Shown one piece after another: positions 33,058 through 40,641 of a DNA stretch of 64,000 nucleotides (within the stretch, counting starts at the first letter, position 1; each line of letters opens with the position of its first letter). This DNA is from a virus. The stretch lies in IMG/VR virus record IMGVR_UViG_3300035703_000072, positions 1-64,000 of that record; one strand, written 5' to 3'. A program made the position numbers and the translations under genes. The notes beneath the pieces are model-generated. The model ran no database searches. It was not told the DNA's origin and was given only the letters and a program-made list of their open reading frames with translations.

Positions 33058-33781
33058 GAATATTATTTTTTAGCCAGTTATTAAAATGGGTTAAAAAGTC
33101 TTTTTTGTTAGGGTGTAGCTTTTCGATGTTACCGAGATAAAGCACAAACTCATCTAATTTTTTTGGAATTATCTCGGGAGTAACTTTGAATTGCATTGCT
33201 GTTGTTTCAATCCAAGAAGGCGATTCGGTTTTTTGAATAAAAGCGTGCTGAACATTTTTTGAATTATCGAACTCTTTTTTTAAAATATCCTCTTCTTTTC
33301 TTTTCTCTTCTTTACTCTTCTCTTCTTTACGGATAACTTCCGCCATTCCGGCGCGGATTGGTGGGTTTCCGGCGCGGATTGAATCGTTTTCAGTACTAAA
33401 AGCTTCCAATACGGCGGAATATTGAGGAATTTCTGTTTTCCTTTTTCGGTATGCATCCGCTACACTATCAACAAATTTTTGGCTCCAAATCACATCGTAA
33501 TTCTCATAAAGGAACTTATCAATTGCTCCCAACTTTGACAGATCATTCAGTATGTCTCTGAGCTTATTTTCATCAACTCTACAGACAGATGATAGGTACA
33601 TTAGGACTGAATCATCTTCGATGTGAATGAAATGGTTTTTAGCCTTCCCAAGTTGCTCCAAGAGCTTGAACCAAGTAGCGTAACCATCGTTACCATACTT
33701 TTGCTCTATGATGTGCATTTTACGACCGTGGGTGCAGTCGTGTGGAAAGTAGTCCACATCCTTACGCTGTTCTCTTGCCAT
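32918..33781 (-). CDS. DUF4373-like replication initiator/DnaD-type protein, 287 aa
   Basis: The N-terminus KDVDYFPHDCTHGRKMHIIE, then KYGNDGYATWFKLLEQLGKA, is the DUF4373 (Lin1244/Lin1753-like) winged-helix pattern seen in phage replication organisers. A charged linker (EEKSKEEKRKEEDILKKEF) leads to a second helical domain (HPNKKDFLTHFNNWLKNNI) as in DnaD-type proteins, ending in a Pro/Asn-rich tail. It likely binds the origin or loads the helicase. The 3' 140 bases overlap the next gene. Confidence 0.75.
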   Translation of the reverse strand: MAREQRKDVDYFPHDCTHGRKMHIIEQKYGNDGYATWFKLLEQLGKAKNHFIHIEDDSVLMYLSSVCRVDENKLRDILNDLSKLGAIDKFLYENYDVIWSQKFVDSVADAYRKRKTEIPQYSAVLEAFSTENDSIRAGNPPIRAGMAEVIRKEEKSKEEKRKEEDILKKEFDNSKNVQHAFIQKTESPSWIETTAMQFKVTPEIIPKKLDEFVLYLGNIEKLHPNKKDFLTHFNNWLKNNIHANPTTNNERKPNPNPGYKPAEIDPGELVRELTEDVENGNIPGVYR

Positions 33782-34112
33782 GAGCCGGAAATAAATTATA
33801 GGTTAAACAAGGTTCACACATCCCTTTATCGTTGCTTATAATGCCTTCAGCGATTTGTAAAAGGCGGTTGTACTTATCTCTGAAGATTGCATCATAAAGC
33901 ATTAGGTCTCTGAATTTCTTTTGATAGTAGATTACATGGTCATGATGCACTCCAAATACATTCCCTATCTTTTGAAAGGTGTAGTACTTTCTGCTTCTCA
34001 GAATAACCGATACAGCTATTCTTGCATCAACATTCTTTCTGTTTCTCTTTCTTTCAAAACAGTTACCTTCAAATATCTCATTTGCCTTGTGGCATAGTTC
34101 AATGTGATTCAT
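33762..34112 (-). CDS. DnaA domain IV-like DNA-binding protein, 116 aa
   Basis: The centre reads VDARIAVSVILRSRKYYTFQ, then KIGNVFGVHHDHVIYYQKKF: the HTH of DnaA domain IV, where host DnaA has a R-x-H-S/T-V-Y core. Here the equivalent is HHDHVIYY. Only this DNA-binding domain is present. It overlaps the initiator gene by 20 bases and the helicase gene by one. Probably targets DnaA-box-like sites in the phage origin, or competes with host DnaA. Confidence 0.75.
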   Translation of the reverse strand: MNHIELCHKANEIFEGNCFERKRNRKNVDARIAVSVILRSRKYYTFQKIGNVFGVHHDHVIYYQKKFRDLMLYDAIFRDKYNRLLQIAEGIISNDKGMCEPCLTYNLFPAHGKRTA

Positions 34113-35776
34113 TACTTGAATAGGTTTACTACGTTATCAATAAAGCTCATATCCATTTCATCGGTGGCTCCGGTAATGGTGTTACCGATATGGCGTTTCT
34201 CCTGAATCATTTGGTACATTTCCTCATCAATGGTGTTCTGACCAAGGAAGTAGGTACACATGACATTATTCTTTTGGCCAATACGGTGCGCTCTGTCCTC
34301 GCACTGGGCACAATCCGCATACGTCCATGGGTACTCGATAAATGCTACACGACTTGAAGCGGTAAGCGTGATACCTACACCGGCAGCTTTAATGTTACAA
34401 ACAATGAGCTGCACCTTCGGATCAGTTTGGAAACTGTCAATTGCCTTTTGCTTTTCTTCAGAAGTCATTCTGCCATTAACTGAAACCGCATTCGGGAACA
34501 ATCTTCTTACCTCGTCACCAATCTCATGTAGGTTGTGGAATAAAATCAGCTTCTCTCCGGCTTCCAATACCTCTTGAACGAACTCTTTAACCTCGTTCAT
34601 CTTTCCTTTGGCGGAGATTTGTTTTAATGCTCCCATACGCACCATGATTTCGCCTCGAAGCTTGCGAGCGATTTCCTCATCGTTACAACCTTTTTCCTCA
34701 AGCCACTGTACAAAATCATTCTTGGCTTTGTTATACTCGGCCCGGTTCGTGATATCACAAAGGATAGTTTGGCGTTGTTTATCCGGAAGGTCTTTGGCCA
34801 CGTCTTTTTTCTCTCGTCTGAAGAAACAATGAACGTTAAGCATGTAGTTCAGCTCTCTGAGGTTAGAAGCGCCGGAACCACCTTCACAGTATCTTTCTCG
34901 GAATGATTTCTCATTGGCCAATTTTCCAATGATGGCCAGCTGAGGTAATGCATCGATAGGTTTGTTGACAATCATAGTACCGGTTAAACCAACTCGGTAG
35001 AGTTTACCTATTGCGATTTGCAAGGCGATTTTGGTTTGTTGGGTGTTACGGTCTTTGCATCTGTGAATCTCGTCTATAATGACAGAATTGAATAGTTTAA
35101 CTCGGGGATTCATAACGATGTCGGACGACTTGTATGGTTTCTTGTCCGGCATCTTATCCACGAAGTACTTCTTCATCGATTCGTAGTTGACAATGAATAC
35201 ATCAATACCGGCTACCTCATGGTAACGATGCCAGGTGTCTTTGATTTTGTCCTCAAGGATGATGGCTTTCTTTCCGGTCCACATTTCCCATTCACGTTTC
35301 CAATTGATTTTGGTTGATGCCGGACAAATTACCAGGCATGGGAAAGTAATCTCGTTGTTGTATTTCTGTGCTGAATAGATTGTTGCGATGGACTGCATTG
35401 TTTTACCAAGACCTTGCTCGTCGCCATTGATAAAACGTTTTAATTGTAGGCCACGTGCAACTCCTTGAAGTTGGTATGGTCTTGGCTTGAATCCATTTTC
35501 TCGGTTGTAAATGTCAATCTCAAAGGCTAAATCGGGCATAGGTGGTATTTCTCCGATTTCTTCAGGAACACGTGTCTGAGCGACAATCCACTCAGCACGT
35601 GTTTTTTTCTGAATTTCTTCGAGCGCATCACGTTGAGAAAATGGAACAGTCCAAGATTTGCGAGCCATTACAAACTTGGCTCCGGGTATCATCTTGATAA
35701 GATTGGTATTGTGAACCCGAAACCGTGTGTATGGTATTTTTACGTGAAATTCTGTTGGATGTTCAATAATTTGCAT
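34112..35776 (-). CDS. SNF2-family helicase, 554 aa
   Basis: Full set of SF2/SNF2 motifs: FINGDEQGLGKTMQSIATIY (Walker A), VIIDEIHRC (DEIH, motif II), YRVGLTGTM (motif III), and QCEDRAHRIGQKNNVMCTYF (motif VI). The N-terminal 80 residues (FHVKIPYTRFRVHNTNLIKM) resemble HARP-type extensions. Length and motifs fit phage SNF2 helicases involved in replication or recombination. The start codon overlaps a CCGAGCAA motif. Codon use is like its neighbours. Confidence 0.9.
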   Translation of the reverse strand: MQIIEHPTEFHVKIPYTRFRVHNTNLIKMIPGAKFVMARKSWTVPFSQRDALEEIQKKTRAEWIVAQTRVPEEIGEIPPMPDLAFEIDIYNRENGFKPRPYQLQGVARGLQLKRFINGDEQGLGKTMQSIATIYSAQKYNNEITFPCLVICPASTKINWKREWEMWTGKKAIILEDKIKDTWHRYHEVAGIDVFIVNYESMKKYFVDKMPDKKPYKSSDIVMNPRVKLFNSVIIDEIHRCKDRNTQQTKIALQIAIGKLYRVGLTGTMIVNKPIDALPQLAIIGKLANEKSFRERYCEGGSGASNLRELNYMLNVHCFFRREKKDVAKDLPDKQRQTILCDITNRAEYNKAKNDFVQWLEEKGCNDEEIARKLRGEIMVRMGALKQISAKGKMNEVKEFVQEVLEAGEKLILFHNLHEIGDEVRRLFPNAVSVNGRMTSEEKQKAIDSFQTDPKVQLIVCNIKAAGVGITLTASSRVAFIEYPWTYADCAQCEDRAHRIGQKNNVMCTYFLGQNTIDEEMYQMIQEKRHIGNTITGATDEMDMSFIDNVVNLFK

Positions 35777-35793
35777 TGCTCGGCGTGTTAAGA

Positions 35794-36396
35794 TTAATCA
35801 GCGAAAGCTGAGTTGTTCTTTTTGGCTTTTGGTCCTTTAGCTTTTGGTTCAGGAGTTTCTTGTTCTTCTTCCTCTTCTTCTTCGTTAAACATTTGAAGTT
35901 GTGCTCTCTCGGCGTGTTTGCCTTCCATGTAGGCAAGTACTTCACGTTTTAAGTGGTCGATGTCCTCAATAAATTGAGAAATGAATTTGTACTTAGTGCC
36001 TTCCATGTCAACTGATGGAGCAGTAAGTGAAAGAGGGTCGCCTGACTCAAGCAATCTGTTTCCGGAAAGTGTAACGTAGTTGAGTCCTTTCTTTTCCATG
36101 ATGTCAACTGAGCCAACATAGAACTTGAAGAACTCTTCAGTAACGGAATGCTCTCTATCTTCGAGATAGCTTTCAGGTCTTTCGAGAGCTGATTGTACTA
36201 AGGCTTCATCGGTTACTTGTTCGCATAGGAAAGCGAAGTGCGGAATGAGTTTACGGAAGCACGCTCTGAGGTCGTCGTGGATTGGGGCATCTGAAGATAC
36301 TTTGTTCAGATTGTTTTGGTCGATGTCCTTTTGTTCGAATTCGTAGTTTAGGAACAACGAGCTTCTGATGGACGCTTTTCTGATAATGATGTTCAT
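35794..36396 (-). CDS. Early protein with acidic tail, 200 aa
   Basis: An alpha/beta first part (MNIIIRKASIRSSLFLNYEF, later GLNYVTLSGNRLLESGDPLS) leads to a helix ending AQLQMFNEEEEEEEQE and a Lys/Pro-rich tail. An acidic tail next to a helicase gene is reminiscent of SSB-like or annealing accessory proteins, but I see no OB-fold signature. The QLQMF block before the acid run could be a weak clamp-binding motif. Coupled by overlap to the gene at 36396-36641. Confidence 0.55.
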   Translation of the reverse strand: MNIIIRKASIRSSLFLNYEFEQKDIDQNNLNKVSSDAPIHDDLRACFRKLIPHFAFLCEQVTDEALVQSALERPESYLEDREHSVTEEFFKFYVGSVDIMEKKGLNYVTLSGNRLLESGDPLSLTAPSVDMEGTKYKFISQFIEDIDHLKREVLAYMEGKHAERAQLQMFNEEEEEEEQETPEPKAKGPKAKKNNSAFAD

Positions 36397-36641
36397 TAGG
36401 ATAAAGTGATTTTGGTTAATAATTTATTTGATTCTTCTCTTTCTTCGATTTGCATCTTGTAGTTTTCAATGTCTTTTGTGATAGAGTCTATCTCAACATT
36501 ATTAAGTTCGTGAAGCCTTATACATACCACTTCGATAACTTTGCTTCTGTCTTTTGGTGATAGGTGATGAGTTAGAATTTTCAAAATCTCGTTCGAAATT
36601 TCTTCTCTTGGGTCTGTTTTTGCTGGTTGATTAAAGTCCAT
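36396..36641 (-). CDS. Small helical protein, 81 aa
   Basis: MDFNQPAKTDPREEISNEIL at the start; fully helical and charged (DIENYKMQIEEREESNKLLT). One-base overlap with the next gene. No motif recognised. Confidence 0.5.
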   Translation of the reverse strand: MDFNQPAKTDPREEISNEILKILTHHLSPKDRSKVIEVVCIRLHELNNVEIDSITKDIENYKMQIEEREESNKLLTKITLS

Positions 36642-36644
36642 GTG

Positions 36645-36941
36645 TTAGTTATTTAGGATTAAAAAATACTCTTTGAATCGGTTGTCGGTTAGCTCCGATT
36701 GAACCGGAACACCGTAATCATCTTTCAGGTCTTTTACTCGCCGTCTGAGGTCTCCAATACCGTAGCGAACCAATGCTGAGGTAGTGGTCAGCCTTTCGCC
36801 TCTGAGCATAGCCTCGTAAACTATTCGGCATTGATTTGAAAAGCGCTCTTTGTTCTTCTCAAATATGGTTTGGCTTTCGAGATTGTTCTCACGATGAACC
36901 GGTGGGGCGGTGAAGTCGATTGAAAGTTGATTAGTGTTCAT
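36645..36941 (-). CDS. Winged-helix-like protein with N-terminal clamp-type peptide, 98 aa
   Basis: The N-terminus MNTNQLSIDFTAPP has a QLSIDF block close to clamp-binding consensus. The rest (CRIVYEAMLRGERLTTTSAL, then RYGIGDLRRRVKDLKDDYGV and the terminal EYFLILN) is a clear small winged-helix pattern of the type found in Bacteroidota phage early genes. DNA binding is likely. Three bases separate it from both neighbours. Confidence 0.65.
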   Translation of the reverse strand: MNTNQLSIDFTAPPVHRENNLESQTIFEKNKERFSNQCRIVYEAMLRGERLTTTSALVRYGIGDLRRRVKDLKDDYGVPVQSELTDNRFKEYFLILNN

Positions 36942-36943
36942 AG

Positions 36944-37333
36944 TTATGATGGGCTATAAGTCATTTCTGCTTTTGCTTTGCTGATAAGTGTTCTGCACCA
37001 ATCGAGCTGATGGGTACATGCTCTGTTTACTCTCTCACACCAATTGACCATGTAGTTCTCATCTTCACAAAGAGCATCAGCAAACTTGTTGGCGGTGGTT
37101 GCCGGAAGTGCTGACAGCTTTTTCATCTGTGCGATGATTTGGCCATTGAGTTTTCGGTCTCGGTGGATTTTTGCATCGGCAAGTAGTTTGCCGGTACGAG
37201 CCATTTGAGCAGCGCAGTAGTTACCTCTTTCGACTGCTTCCTGAACATCTTCGGACATTTCGGTCTCGATGGTGCTTTGGATGGCTTTCAGCTCCTTGCT
37301 GATTTCTTCTAATGTGGCGATGTGGTTTAACAT
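36944..37333 (-). CDS. Helical early protein, 129 aa
   Basis: MLNHIATLEEISKELKAIQS at the start. Mostly helical with AAQMARTGKLLADAKIHRDR and WCERVNRACTHQLDWCRTLI; Cys and Trp are clustered in the C-terminal half. No enzymatic motif. It is the first protein gene after the tRNA-like element in transcription order. Confidence 0.55.
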   Translation of the reverse strand: MLNHIATLEEISKELKAIQSTIETEMSEDVQEAVERGNYCAAQMARTGKLLADAKIHRDRKLNGQIIAQMKKLSALPATTANKFADALCEDENYMVNWCERVNRACTHQLDWCRTLISKAKAEMTYSPS

Positions 37334-37349
37334 ATCTACTTAGTTTTAG

Positions 37350-37436
37350 TGGAGAAGAGAGGACTCGAACCTATGACACCATCGCTACCACTTTTACAGA
37401 TAGCCAATGCGCTCTAACCAACTGAGCTACTTCTCC
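37350..37436 (-). tRNA. tRNA-like gene 2 with extended anticodon hairpin (possible GUA)
   Basis: On minus: perfect acceptor GGAGAAG/CTTCTCC, D arm GCTC/GAGC, variable GTGTC, T loop TTCGAGT, discriminator A. The anticodon stem CATTG/CGATG closes a 20-base loop that can pair further (GCTATC/GGTAGC). The apical region contains CTGTAAA, the usual loop of tRNA-Tyr(GUA), so a scanner may call Tyr. One T-stem pair is mismatched. 24 bases at the 3' end match tRNA-like gene 1. Standard function is uncertain. Confidence 0.6.
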
Positions 37437-37441
37437 TTTTT

Positions 37442-37505
37442 ACACCCGGATGTGCGGTTCCAATTTTAGTATGCTTGTTAGCTTTTACTTTTGCAGTCCG
37501 GGTGT
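37442..37505 (-). ncRNA. Closed-stem element next to tRNA-like gene 2
   Basis: ACACCCGGA (37442-37450) and TCCGGGTGT (37497-37505) form a perfect 9-bp stem around 46 bases with little internal structure and no ORF. On minus it precedes the tRNA-like gene by five bases. It may be a processing element or a separate RNA. Confidence 0.45.
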
Positions 37506-37514
37506 GGTTTATTG

Positions 37515-38495
37515 TTATACTTCGTCCGGATCAGTATCGAACCCTTTTATCCATTTTGGTTTGTATAGCTTTCTAACCTCATTATTGTGGTCAAAGAAGT
37601 TGTACGACTCATCAAATCTATTTTGCTCAATACATTGATTGAGTTTTGAAATAGCGTACTTGTATTCCCTTTTTCCATATTCCAAGAATGATCTGTCAAT
37701 CTCAATGATTGAGTAGTTTTTCTTTTGGTCACAAGCAATTACAAAGTATCTACATAGAAATTCTTCTTCAGTGTCAGCATCATCATAGATACCACCTTGC
37801 ATGTAATACTTATCATTTGTAATGGTTCGCTCTACTTTTGTAGGTTCTGCATCTGAAATGAACTTCAAGTCTATTTTGATGCCTTTTCCTTTGCCGTCGA
37901 TAAAACCAATGATATCCCAGCCATCGTAAGTAAACCTTACCTTAACCTCTGTTTCGGTAATATGGTTAAGGATAGCAGCTATTTTCGGTTGGCTTTTTAG
38001 GTAGTCGGTAAGTTCTTTAGCATTGTCGTACATTTCTTGACTAACACACTTCTTACCGCTGTTAACTGCTTCGATATATGGTAAAAGCTCGTTGTATGTT
38101 TTTTCAAAATTTCCGCTTTTGTAGTTGTTTGAAAACGCCTCTTTTGGTTCTATTCCACTAAGTACATCTTCGCAGAAAGCAACTTGATTTTCTGTAGATG
38201 GAGTTTTGTTGATAATGGTAAATACTTCAGCTACTTTTTCACTCTCAAGCATCATCATGTGGCATAACTCGCCTCTCAACATATCTTCAGTTTGTTTCCA
38301 AACTTTTAACTTATAATCAATTGCATGTCTTGGGGATTTCAAAAACTCTTTCAAAAGCGAAAACGAAAGTGTTACGTCTCTGTTTTTGAATCTTTCAATC
38401 ATAAGAACACTTTTGTCTTTCGGTTCTTCAATAGGTGGCATCTGTGTTTCGATTACTTCAATCTCTGAATAACCGAGTGCTAAATCTTTGCTCAT
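37515..38495 (-). CDS. PD-(D/E)XK exonuclease (RecE/Cas4-like), 326 aa
   Basis: Belongs to the PDDEXK-like exodeoxyribonuclease group: TLSFSLLKEFLKSPRHAIDY at about residues 35-54, LRGELCHMMMLE (about 70-81) with the conserved G-x-x-x-H, then WDIIGFIDGKGKGIKIDLKF (about 193-212) where D and the D-x-K provide the metal-binding core, and YYMQGGIYDDA (the Q-x-x-x-Y box). Paired with the Sak4-like ATPase next door it forms a 5'-3' resection/recombination module. Confidence 0.85.
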   Translation of the reverse strand: MSKDLALGYSEIEVIETQMPPIEEPKDKSVLMIERFKNRDVTLSFSLLKEFLKSPRHAIDYKLKVWKQTEDMLRGELCHMMMLESEKVAEVFTIINKTPSTENQVAFCEDVLSGIEPKEAFSNNYKSGNFEKTYNELLPYIEAVNSGKKCVSQEMYDNAKELTDYLKSQPKIAAILNHITETEVKVRFTYDGWDIIGFIDGKGKGIKIDLKFISDAEPTKVERTITNDKYYMQGGIYDDADTEEEFLCRYFVIACDQKKNYSIIEIDRSFLEYGKREYKYAISKLNQCIEQNRFDESYNFFDHNNEVRKLYKPKWIKGFDTDPDEV

Positions 38496-38497
38496 AA

Positions 38498-39355
38498 TTA
38501 TGCTGGTTTAAGTTCTTGAAGTTTGTTTTGAAGTTGTAAAACTTGTTCTGCTGAAGCATTAAGTTTTTTTTCAGAGATAGCTTTTAAACAAGCCTCAATC
38601 TTTTCTGAACCTAAAGCAATTGTTCTGTTTAAATCTCTATCGTTCAATTCAGGAATTACAATGGTTGGCTCTTCTCCATTTTCACACCATTGCAATAACA
38701 TTTTTCCAGTTTCTTCACTTGGAACAAACTCAGGTTTACCCATAAACAAACCTGTTCTGTCTTTAGAAGAAGTTGCATTGTGTCTGATATCAATTTCAAG
38801 ATTAACTGTTAGTTCGTACTCAAATCCCTCTCTTGTCATTTCTTTTAGACCAGCTTTCTCAACCTTTATTTTTCCATCTCCTCCTTTTGTCATTTCGTAG
38901 TCTTGCTTACGTCTAACAGTAGTAATGATGTGACAATTTGAAGATAGAATTGTGTCAATGAAATTCTGATGTCTTGGAGTAACTTTTGCCCAATCTTGGT
39001 ATTTTCCTCCTAAAGAATCTACTATGGCTAAACAGCCTCCTTTTCCATCCCATTCATGAGTAATACTGTCTATGATTATAACTTCCATTCCAGCTGACTC
39101 ACATTCTTTTATTGCGTTTATGTAACGCTCAGGAGTATAAGGTGCTTCTAATGTTAAAACATTATAGTCACCAAGATTTGCATACAGATCTGCACTACCG
39201 TTTTCTGTATCAATAATTGCTACTTTGGATAAATCTCCTTTGGCAAGTCCTTTTGCTATAAGTATAGCTGAATAAGTTTTGCCTCCGCCACTAACAGCGG
39301 ACAGACCAAGTCTGATTTTTGCTTTTTGGCGTGTTGCCTTTCTTAATGTGCTCAT
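38498..39355 (-). CDS. RecA-like ATPase, Sak4-type recombinase, 285 aa
   Basis: Walker A GLSAVSGGGKTYSAILIAKG (about residues 17-36), acidic IIDTENGSADLYAN, Walker B EVIIIDSITHEW (about 91-102), and HIITTVRRKQDYEM (sensor-like). Length and motif order fit the AAA_24/Sak4 family of phage single-strand annealing proteins. It works with the adjacent exonuclease in phage recombination. Two bases separate the genes. Confidence 0.85.
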   Translation of the reverse strand: MSTLRKATRQKAKIRLGLSAVSGGGKTYSAILIAKGLAKGDLSKVAIIDTENGSADLYANLGDYNVLTLEAPYTPERYINAIKECESAGMEVIIIDSITHEWDGKGGCLAIVDSLGGKYQDWAKVTPRHQNFIDTILSSNCHIITTVRRKQDYEMTKGGDGKIKVEKAGLKEMTREGFEYELTVNLEIDIRHNATSSKDRTGLFMGKPEFVPSEETGKMLLQWCENGEEPTIVIPELNDRDLNRTIALGSEKIEACLKAISEKKLNASAEQVLQLQNKLQELKPA

Positions 39356-39372
39356 TTGTTCTATTAATTTGA

Positions 39373-39555
39373 TTATTTATTACCGGCCTCGTGCCAGTGC
39401 TCGTACTTATTACATTCTCGTTCTTCCTCAGCATCGGTTGGTGAACATTGTTTCTCAAGAAGGTGTATCCACCACCACATGAATATCACCGTAAACATTC
39501 CTATCAAAACCGCTATGCCTATGCACACAACTATTATTTCGATTACGTCTCTCAT
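39373..39555 (-). CDS. Small membrane protein, 60 aa
   Basis: One long transmembrane segment (IEIIVVCIGIAVLIGMFTVI, extending into MWWWIHLL) after a short N-terminus (MRDV), then a hydrophilic tail with two Cys and many Glu (SPTDAEEERECNKYEHW). Early phage membrane proteins of this size often affect host membrane or exclusion. A second membrane gene follows upstream at 39559. Confidence 0.6.
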   Translation of the reverse strand: MRDVIEIIVVCIGIAVLIGMFTVIFMWWWIHLLEKQCSPTDAEEERECNKYEHWHEAGNK

Positions 39556-39558
39556 GGA

Positions 39559-39690
39559 TTAGCTGATGTAAAGTTGATATCCGTAATACATTGCTCCGAT
39601 TAGAGCGACAATGGCTACCACCATTAGGAACTGAAGAAATCTGTCTCTTAGGAAGATTTTGTAAAAGGTTTCGTCGTCGTAGTTTCTCAT
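39559..39690 (-). CDS. Small membrane protein, 43 aa
   Basis: ATG at 39690, TAA at 39559-39561. The N-terminus is hydrophilic (MRNYDDETFYKIFLRDR), then one transmembrane helix (FLMVVAIVALIGAMYYGYQL). It overlaps the gene upstream by 4 bases (ATGA) and is 3 bases from the gene after it. The two consecutive small membrane genes form a pair. Function unknown. Confidence 0.6.
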   Translation of the reverse strand: MRNYDDETFYKIFLRDRFLQFLMVVAIVALIGAMYYGYQLYIS

Positions 39691-39827
39691 GATAAATAGA
39701 TGTCGGTTTTAATGGTTGTGTTTGATAGTTTCAAGTGAAGTTCTGCATACACCAAGGTTGTGAACTCAATGCCATTTTTGTTTTGAGAAATGGCGGTCTT
39801 TGCAGTTTTGACAATTAGCTGTGACAT
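39687..39827 (-). CDS. Small protein, 46 aa
   Basis: The ATG at 39827 is chosen because an upstream start at 39884 would overlap the preceding gene by 70 bases. Product MSQLIVKTAKTAISQNKNGI onward, beta-rich, ending TTIKTDIYLS. Overlaps the gene upstream by 13 bases and the membrane gene by 4. No family. Confidence 0.5.
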   Translation of the reverse strand: MSQLIVKTAKTAISQNKNGIEFTTLVYAELHLKLSNTTIKTDIYLS

Positions 39828-40147
39828 AGTGTTGGGGATGTTAGGTTGAACAAATCGGTTTTGGTTAACACCGGAACATTCCAAAAGGTTGCTCCGTTGA
39901 ATTCGATGTTGAGTTTGAAAACTCTGTCTTTGTAATCAGTGAAGAATACTGTTGTGAATTTCTGAGCGAAGTTTTCAATTGAGTTATCAATTGACATTGG
40001 GCTCGGATTTCCGCCGATGTTGTATCGGGTTGGTTTACCTTTTGCGATTACTAAATTTTCAATTTCTTGAAAGCTCATTTGCTCACGCTTTCCATCAACA
40101 ACTACTGTGATGTTTTTTTTACTGAAATCATTTACTATCTTTGTCAT
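39815..40147 (-). CDS. Unknown early protein, 110 aa
   Basis: MTKIVNDFSKKNITVVVDGK at the start. Small alpha/beta protein with a Gly-rich turn (TRYNIGGNPSPMS) and beta-rich end (FKLNIEFNGATFWNVPVLT). Two CCGAGCAA motifs precede it (40166-40173 and 40202-40209). Function unknown. Confidence 0.5.
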   Translation of the reverse strand: MTKIVNDFSKKNITVVVDGKREQMSFQEIENLVIAKGKPTRYNIGGNPSPMSIDNSIENFAQKFTTVFFTDYKDRVFKLNIEFNGATFWNVPVLTKTDLFNLTSPTLCHS

Positions 40148-40191
40148 GTTCTATTTGATTATGCCTTGCTCGGCGTTAATTAGATTTGATT

Positions 40192-40217
40192 AAACCACTT
40201 CTTGCTCGGGGTGGTTT
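40192..40217. terminator. Hairpin with CCGAGCAA in its loop
   Basis: AAACCAC (40192-40198) and GTGGTTT (40211-40217) form a stem; the T run follows on plus, only a short one on minus. The loop read on minus contains CCGAGCAAG, a motif found three more times near early gene starts. Could be a regulated attenuator in the early transcript. Confidence 0.5.
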
Positions 40218-40222
40218 TTTTA

Positions 40223-40438
40223 TTAGAAGAAACTTTCTAATGTTCCTAAAGCATCATCAATACTTTCCTTTGCTGACTCCAATACTTTTAAGTCATTGTA
40301 AAGACCAATCTTTTCCTCTGAATCAGTTTCGTTGTCAACGGCAGTTTTAACTATTTTGATTTGCTCATTGATTATTGCTTCTGAAAACTTTAGGTTTTCT
40401 ATTGCTTGTTGGATTTGTGTTGCGGATAATGTGCTCAT
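40223..40438 (-). CDS. Small helical protein, 71 aa
   Basis: MSTLSATQIQQAIENLKFSE at the start; entirely helical, acidic (DNETDSEEKIGLYNDL). Second gene of the early operon after the Cro-like gene and its neighbour. No motif recognised. Confidence 0.55.
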   Translation of the reverse strand: MSTLSATQIQQAIENLKFSEAIINEQIKIVKTAVDNETDSEEKIGLYNDLKVLESAKESIDDALGTLESFF

Positions 40439-40443
40439 GTGTT

Positions 40444-40641
40444 CTATTTTTTAATTCGATTTTTACTTCTGTTGGCGATGGTTCTAACGGCTTGCTCTCC
40501 GTTTATCTTCCCCTTTCGGGTGGAGTTGCCGGACACCACTCTCGACAACTCCTTCTTCAGCATTGAAGCTTCTTCTAACATCATCCCGGCAATACTCTCC
40601 AACCGGTCGATTCTTCGTAATATTTTGGCATCTGAACTCAT
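40444..40641 (-). CDS. Small basic protein, 65 aa
   Basis: ATG at 40641 overlaps the Cro-like gene stop by one base. Coiled-coil N-terminal half (ILRRIDRLESIAGMMLEEAS) and a basic tail (RTIANRSKNRIKK). Probably DNA- or RNA-binding by charge only. First genes of the rightward early block are often regulators. Confidence 0.5.
   Translation of the reverse strand: MSSDAKILRRIDRLESIAGMMLEEASMLKKELSRVVSGNSTRKGKINGEQAVRTIANRSKNRIKK

Noticed and set aside
39828-39884. Longer start (39884) for the 46-residue gene
   Set aside because: It would overlap the upstream gene by 70 bases and lacks sensible N-terminal sequence; the ATG at 39827 gives a short operon-style overlap.
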